DNA from: Paraflavitalea devenefica
GTDB taxonomy: Bacteria > Bacteroidota > Bacteroidia > Chitinophagales > Chitinophagaceae
DNA length: 64,000 bases
Direction: 5' to 3'
Assembly: GCF_011759375.1 (NCBI RefSeq)
Contig: NZ_JAARML010000002.1
Span: forward strand, 1,426,001 to 1,490,000
Positions 60,609-64,000 of the stretch are shown here, piece after piece. How positions within the stretch are numbered: the stretch's first letter is position 1; every line of letters starts with the position of its first letter. A model generated the notes under the pieces. The model was not told the DNA's origin and made no database searches. It worked only from the letters and a program-made list of their open reading frames with translations. A program made the position numbers and the translations under genes.

Positions 60609-61097
60609 TTACAGCGTCCCATAATCACCTGCTGCAATGTGATAGTCCTTGTACCGGAAAATCTCGCCATCATAATAATCGTGCTCCTGGTTGGAAGCCA
60701 CTACATGGTATTCGCCATAGGCTACCGTGCTGCCACCATACGTGTAGTTGTTATACCCATCAAACCCGATTACCGTGTAATTAACGGTTAAACCGCTAAC
60801 ACTGGTGGGGGTAGCGCCATTGTCTTCATAAAACCGGACCACAACATCCCCATACAAGCCGGGGCCGGAATTGTATTCGTTTTCATACTGCAGCCGGGCC
60901 CAGATGGTAGTAACAGAGCCGTCCTTGGGATTTACAGCGCGTACAGGGAATAAAGGTGTCAGCATCACCGGGTTACTGCTTTTGGCACTGATTGTTGGTA
61001 CGGGTAGTTTGAAAACAGCCGGCAGGGTAGGGGCTGCGTGTACATGGAGAACAGATAATAACAAAGACAAGCAAACGAAAAGACTGATCTTTTTCAT
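60609..61097 (-). CDS. Secreted beta-rich protein, unknown
   Basis: A 162-residue protein with signal peptide (ISLFVCLSLLLSVLHVHA). The mature part is rich in Tyr, Asn and Gly with alternating strands (VRFYEDNGATPTSVSGLTVN; YGEYHVVASNQEHDYYDGEI). No family recognised. It is a single gene with 195 bp of non-coding sequence upstream, which includes the terminator of the next minus-strand unit. Confidence 0.6.
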   Translation of the reverse strand: MKKISLFVCLSLLLSVLHVHAAPTLPAVFKLPVPTISAKSSNPVMLTPLFPVRAVNPKDGSVTTIWARLQYENEYNSGPGLYGDVVVRFYEDNGATPTSVSGLTVNYTVIGFDGYNNYTYGGSTVAYGEYHVVASNQEHDYYDGEIFRYKDYHIAAGDYGTL

Positions 61098-61235
61098 AAC
61101 AAGGATTTGAAAGGTTTAAGAACGAATTTTTCATAAATAAGGCAAACAGAAAGGGTTGCCCTTGCATCTATTAAGGTAGGGCAAAAAAGGTTGACGGCGG
61201 CTGCGTATTACTTAATCGTTTAAGTATTGGGTATA

Positions 61236-61269
61236 GAAAAAGGCTGCCACAGGTTATATGGGCAGCCTT
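61236..61269 (-). terminator. Intrinsic terminator of the paired lipoprotein genes
   Basis: On the minus strand AAGGCTGCC pairs perfectly with GGCAGCCTT across a 12-nt loop and is followed by TTTTC. It lies 24 bp past the stop of the lipoprotein gene. Confidence 0.8.
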
Positions 61270-61292
61270 GAGCGACGGTATCAAACCAGGGC

Positions 61293-61964
61293 CTAGTCCC
61301 TGGTAAACAGTTTTAATTTCCCGCTGAAGGTAAGCCTGGTAGAAACTGGTTTACCCTGGTTGGGCACATAGTAGGAATTGACGTTGGACGTATATTCCGT
61401 CGTGGCAGACGATACAACCACCAAAGCAATATCACCGGTAGCAGGGTTAAAGTTATTAACCGTGATATTAATAGTAACGCCATTGGGATAAAGATTGCTA
61501 TCATATCTGGCCCTGTCGTCATAAGCGTCGAAGTCATTGTCCCAGTAATGAGCGCTTTTGGGGTTGATAATTTCCTTCGTAGCGGGTTTGTACCTGAATG
61601 CTACCCAGGCGCCTTCATACCAATATATTTCATTGATGCGCTCAATGTAAATATCATAAGAGCCATCGCCGTTATTGATCATTCGTTGGGTACGGCTGTC
61701 GCTGGCTTTAAACTTATAAGTACCCTCTACGGTCCGGGTGCCATTATTGTTATCTCCAAAGTTGGTGACCGCTACCATCGGCTCATCTGATCCCAACAGG
61801 TGTTCCGTTTCATCGGCCTCTTTCCCGAGCCCGGAATTTTGTTGTTTTAATGTTTCTACCCGGTTCCTCAGGGTCTTGATATCGTCTTTCAGGTCCTTGT
61901 TGCACGACGGAAAGAAAGCCGATCCGGCAACCAGCAGGCTAAAGACAATGAATGATCTTTTCAT
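61293..61964 (-). CDS. Lpp-like coiled-coil lipoprotein, paralogue 1
   Basis: A 223-residue lipoprotein (LLVAGSAFFPSCNKDLKDD). Directly after the lipidated Cys is a short heptad-repeat coiled coil (LKDDIKTLRNRVETLKQQN), then a globular beta-rich domain (TYKFKASDSRTQRMINNG; YDIYIERINEIYWYEGAWVA; LTFSGKLKLF). It is a clear paralogue of the gene 63 bp upstream. The coiled coil suggests a trimeric stalk that holds the globular domain away from the membrane. Function unknown. Confidence 0.7.
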   Translation of the reverse strand: MKRSFIVFSLLVAGSAFFPSCNKDLKDDIKTLRNRVETLKQQNSGLGKEADETEHLLGSDEPMVAVTNFGDNNNGTRTVEGTYKFKASDSRTQRMINNGDGSYDIYIERINEIYWYEGAWVAFRYKPATKEIINPKSAHYWDNDFDAYDDRARYDSNLYPNGVTINITVNNFNPATGDIALVVVSSATTEYTSNVNSYYVPNQGKPVSTRLTFSGKLKLFTRD

Positions 61965-62027
61965 TGAAATATGTTTTGTCGGTTTAAGTAAGGGTTGATG
62001 ATTGGTTACTGCCCCATTGTGCAGCCA

Positions 62028-62702
62028 TTATTCCCCTTCGTAGGGATACAGCTTTAATTTACCGGTAAATGTAAAATTGGTAGACATTTCTTTGCCCGGA
62101 TTGGGTGAATAATAGGAATAAGCATTGCCCGTGTACTCACCGGTAGCTGTAGCAGAAAATTTCAATGCAATAGCGCCAGTGCTTAGGTTAATGCTATCGA
62201 GCGTGATGTTAAAGGTCAACCCCTGTTGGTACAGGTTATAGTCGTACCTGGCGTTGTCATAATAAGCGTCCTCATCGTCCCAGTATTGTCCCCCCCTTTT
62301 ATTGGTGATCTCTTTGGTGGCGGGATTGTAGGTAAATGCTAGCCAGGCCCCTTCGTACCACATCACATCGCTAAAGCGTTCGATGTAGATATCGTAGTTG
62401 CCATCGCTTTTTTGTACCAGTCGCTGGGTTTGGTTATTGCCCGCCTTAAAATGGTACTTGTCTTTGATGGTCCTGGTAACATTGTTGTCGTCCACAAAAG
62501 TAGTGGTGGCCTCGATCGGCTCGTCGGAGCCTAAAGAATTCTTAATGTCACCGATCTGTTCCTTCAATTCAGAATTGTGGTCTTCGAGTTCCTTTACCTG
62601 TTTTTCGAGATCGCGGATATCGTCTTTCAGGTTTTTATTACAGGAGGAGAACAGGGCGGCACCGGCAACCAGTGCACTGAAGATTACTGATGATTTTTTC
62701 AT
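62028..62702 (-). CDS. Lpp-like coiled-coil lipoprotein, paralogue 2
   Basis: A 224-residue lipoprotein (LVAGAALFSSCNKNLKDDI) with the same layout: coiled coil (LEKQVKELEDHNSELKEQIG), then a beta-domain with shared landmarks GSDEP, YDIYIERFSDVMWYEGAWLA, NPATKEITN and FTFTGKLKLYPYEGE. It is the first gene of the tandem pair. The 287-bp spacer to the AraC gene holds no other gene I can support. Confidence 0.7.
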   Translation of the reverse strand: MKKSSVIFSALVAGAALFSSCNKNLKDDIRDLEKQVKELEDHNSELKEQIGDIKNSLGSDEPIEATTTFVDDNNVTRTIKDKYHFKAGNNQTQRLVQKSDGNYDIYIERFSDVMWYEGAWLAFTYNPATKEITNKRGGQYWDDEDAYYDNARYDYNLYQQGLTFNITLDSINLSTGAIALKFSATATGEYTGNAYSYYSPNPGKEMSTNFTFTGKLKLYPYEGE

Positions 62703-62989
62703 TCAGGTTTGTTTTTAAATGGATATTGTTAATTGTTATAGAGAATACAGGTAACCGGGAAGATCAGGAGCGGCATTGTGTGATGGCCATGGCGGCTTGC
62801 CCCGGCAAAGATGGTTGGGTTTCATGGTAATTGAATTTTATAGATTATACTTCTTATGGATAATCCGTTGACGAAGAAAAGGGAACTATCCTAAAGAACA
62901 AAGCAACTTCGGGTGAAGTGCTGTTTTTATTGGTTAAAGCGACAATAATAAAGGAGTGTTCCGGAGCCCGCTTGAAGCTACCCACTTAG

Positions 62990-63841
62990 TTAAACAGCAA
63001 ACCCTTCCATAAACTGCCGCCTGAACTGGCTGGGCGTTTGCTGTTTTACTTCCTTGAACTGCTTGCTGAAATGCGCCCAGCTTTTATACCCGCTTTCATA
63101 ACAGACCTCCAGTATGGGCTGGCTGGTAGTGGTGAGCAGTTTACAGGCATGACTGATGCGCAGGTCGCGGATAAATTCGAAATAAGTCTTCTTAATGTTC
63201 TTGCGGAAGAACCGGCAGAAAGTAGGAATGGTCATATTGGCCACGGCGGCAATCTCTTCCAGGGTAATGGGTTCCAGGAAATGTTTGAAGGAGTAATCAA
63301 TGATCTTTTCTATCGCGGGGTTGACAGAAACGGCCGGATCATGAAAGTCTGCGGCCAGTATCTTATACTGCTGGGAGGCGCTGAGCTTATGCAGGCATTG
63401 GAATAACAACAATAATTTCTCAAACCCTTTGGCTGTATGCAGGGCATGCATATCCTGCTGCATCTCTTTCTTCAGTCTTTTCTGTAGCAGTATACCATTA
63501 TTCTTTTTCAGCAGAGCTTGAATGGTCTTCATCTCCGGCATCTGGAGTAAACCCTCTCCCCAGCAGTCACCGGTAAAATGCACCACCAGTACCGCACAGT
63601 TCATCTTGGGATGGTGCTTCCGGAACCAGTGGGGGAGGTTGCCGGCAATAAAGAACACATCATTTACCTTATAGTCACATACATGATCACCGATCAGGGC
63701 AGTGCCATGCCCCTTTAAAATGGTGATCAATTCATACTCCGGATGTTTATGCCAGTTCGTTTCAAACTGCGGCGTTTCATACACACGGCAGGCAAAACTC
63801 TGGTTAGCATCCGGCTCTACTCTCTGAATAAGCGTTTTCAC
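62990..63841 (-). CDS. AraC-family regulator with cupin sensor domain
   Basis: A 283-residue regulator. The N-terminal cupin (about 20-105) includes NWHKHPEYELITILKGHGTA and VNDVFFIAGNLPHWF; the C-terminal AraC double helix-turn-helix (about 180-278) includes ITLEEIAAVANMTIPTFCRF and ILEVCYESGYKSWAHFSKQF. Typical for sugar-responsive regulators. It is divergent from a gene that only begins at the right edge, which is its likely target. Promoters of both must lie in the 144-bp spacer. Confidence 0.88.
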   Translation of the reverse strand: MKTLIQRVEPDANQSFACRVYETPQFETNWHKHPEYELITILKGHGTALIGDHVCDYKVNDVFFIAGNLPHWFRKHHPKMNCAVLVVHFTGDCWGEGLLQMPEMKTIQALLKKNNGILLQKRLKKEMQQDMHALHTAKGFEKLLLLFQCLHKLSASQQYKILAADFHDPAVSVNPAIEKIIDYSFKHFLEPITLEEIAAVANMTIPTFCRFFRKNIKKTYFEFIRDLRISHACKLLTTTSQPILEVCYESGYKSWAHFSKQFKEVKQQTPSQFRRQFMEGFAV

Positions 63842-63985
63842 TGGTAAATAGCAAGGATTTTATCAGTCTTTTACCATAAATGTACCATCATTTGATAAGA
63901 TAGCATATTTTCTTTTAAGAATAGCAGTTGTACGGGACGGCAAATCCTGTAATATTTGCGGATTGTATTACACCAAAACGATTAT

Positions 63986-64000
63986 ATGAAAATAGTAACC
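63986..64000 (+). CDS. Start of a gene cut by the window edge
   Basis: ATGAAAATAGTAACC at the right edge begins a frame reading MKIVT, preceded by an A/T-rich stretch typical of local start regions. It is divergent from the AraC gene. Too short to identify. Confidence 0.35.

Noticed and set aside
1..64000. tRNA and rRNA genes
   Set aside because: No cloverleaf with conserved TTCGA/T-loop elements or rRNA-like sequence was recognised by eye; a tRNAscan run would settle it.

Overview
The window reads as a chromosome segment of a polysaccharide-degrading Bacteroidota, most likely a member of the Chitinophagaceae (Chitinophaga/Niastella-like). The basis is two SusC/SusD pairs, a FecR anti-sigma factor paired with an STN-type SusC, a 1411-residue hybrid two-component sensor (HTCS), secreted proteins with type IX secretion (T9SS) C-terminal domains, many SpII lipoproteins, and TAnnTTTG-type promoter elements. 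The genus is inference. No rRNA, tRNA, CRISPR array, transposase or prophage was seen.

Layout. 1-0.8 kb: tail of a TonB-dependent receptor and a convergent NAD(P)-binding protein. 1.07-18.6 kb (+): FecR without its usual sigma factor, STN-SusC, SusD, a discoidin lipoprotein, two very large T9SS beta-propeller/discoidin proteins with a small secreted protein between them, and another TonB receptor. 18.6-29.7 kb (-): a tight operon of about 11 kb. 30-34 kb: a divergent thioredoxin-reductase-like enzyme, GAPDH, an epoxide-hydrolase-type hydrolase and a DUF2784 membrane protein. 34.2-46.9 kb (+): a second polysaccharide-utilisation locus with HTCS, SusC, SusD, an unusual GH105-GH16 fusion and a lipoprotein. 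47-64 kb: an accessory stretch of small secreted proteins, regulators, two proteins that have lost catalytic residues, a decayed partial gene duplication and a truncated gene, then a GH43 protein, tandem paralogous lipoproteins and an AraC regulator.

The most interesting system is the 18.6-31.3 kb region. On the minus strand it starts with a 37-residue ORF absent from a normal gene call, whose C-terminus is a tandem His-Cys-Cys-Gly repeat (HCCGGSHCCGTQD). An attenuator-like hairpin follows it, as is common after RiPP precursor genes. Downstream come a GRDP-like protein with a conserved His/Cys pattern, a cytosolic protein whose C-terminus resembles a PqqD-type RiPP recognition element, a TonB receptor, a DUF4374-type (XusB-like) lipoprotein, two ABC-2 permeases, a second TonB-type barrel and an AstE/AspA-type zinc hydrolase. 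Flanking it are a small membrane protein with an HCACTIC motif, whose probable promoter carries a perfect 7-1-7 palindrome, and a divergent dithiol oxidoreductase with a CIYCHGWE motif. My hypothesis is a peptide metallophore or other Cys/His-rich RiPP with its own export, capture and uptake genes. No canonical RiPP-modifying enzyme (LanB/C/M, radical SAM, YcaO, DUF692) is visible, so any chemistry would be new or absent.

In the accessory region the 58.4 kb thioesterase gene and the control region beside it have a decayed partner at 52.4-52.8 kb. The two sites share a promoter region carrying four TGTAAA repeats, and the decayed copy abuts the truncated start of an FMN-reductase-like gene.
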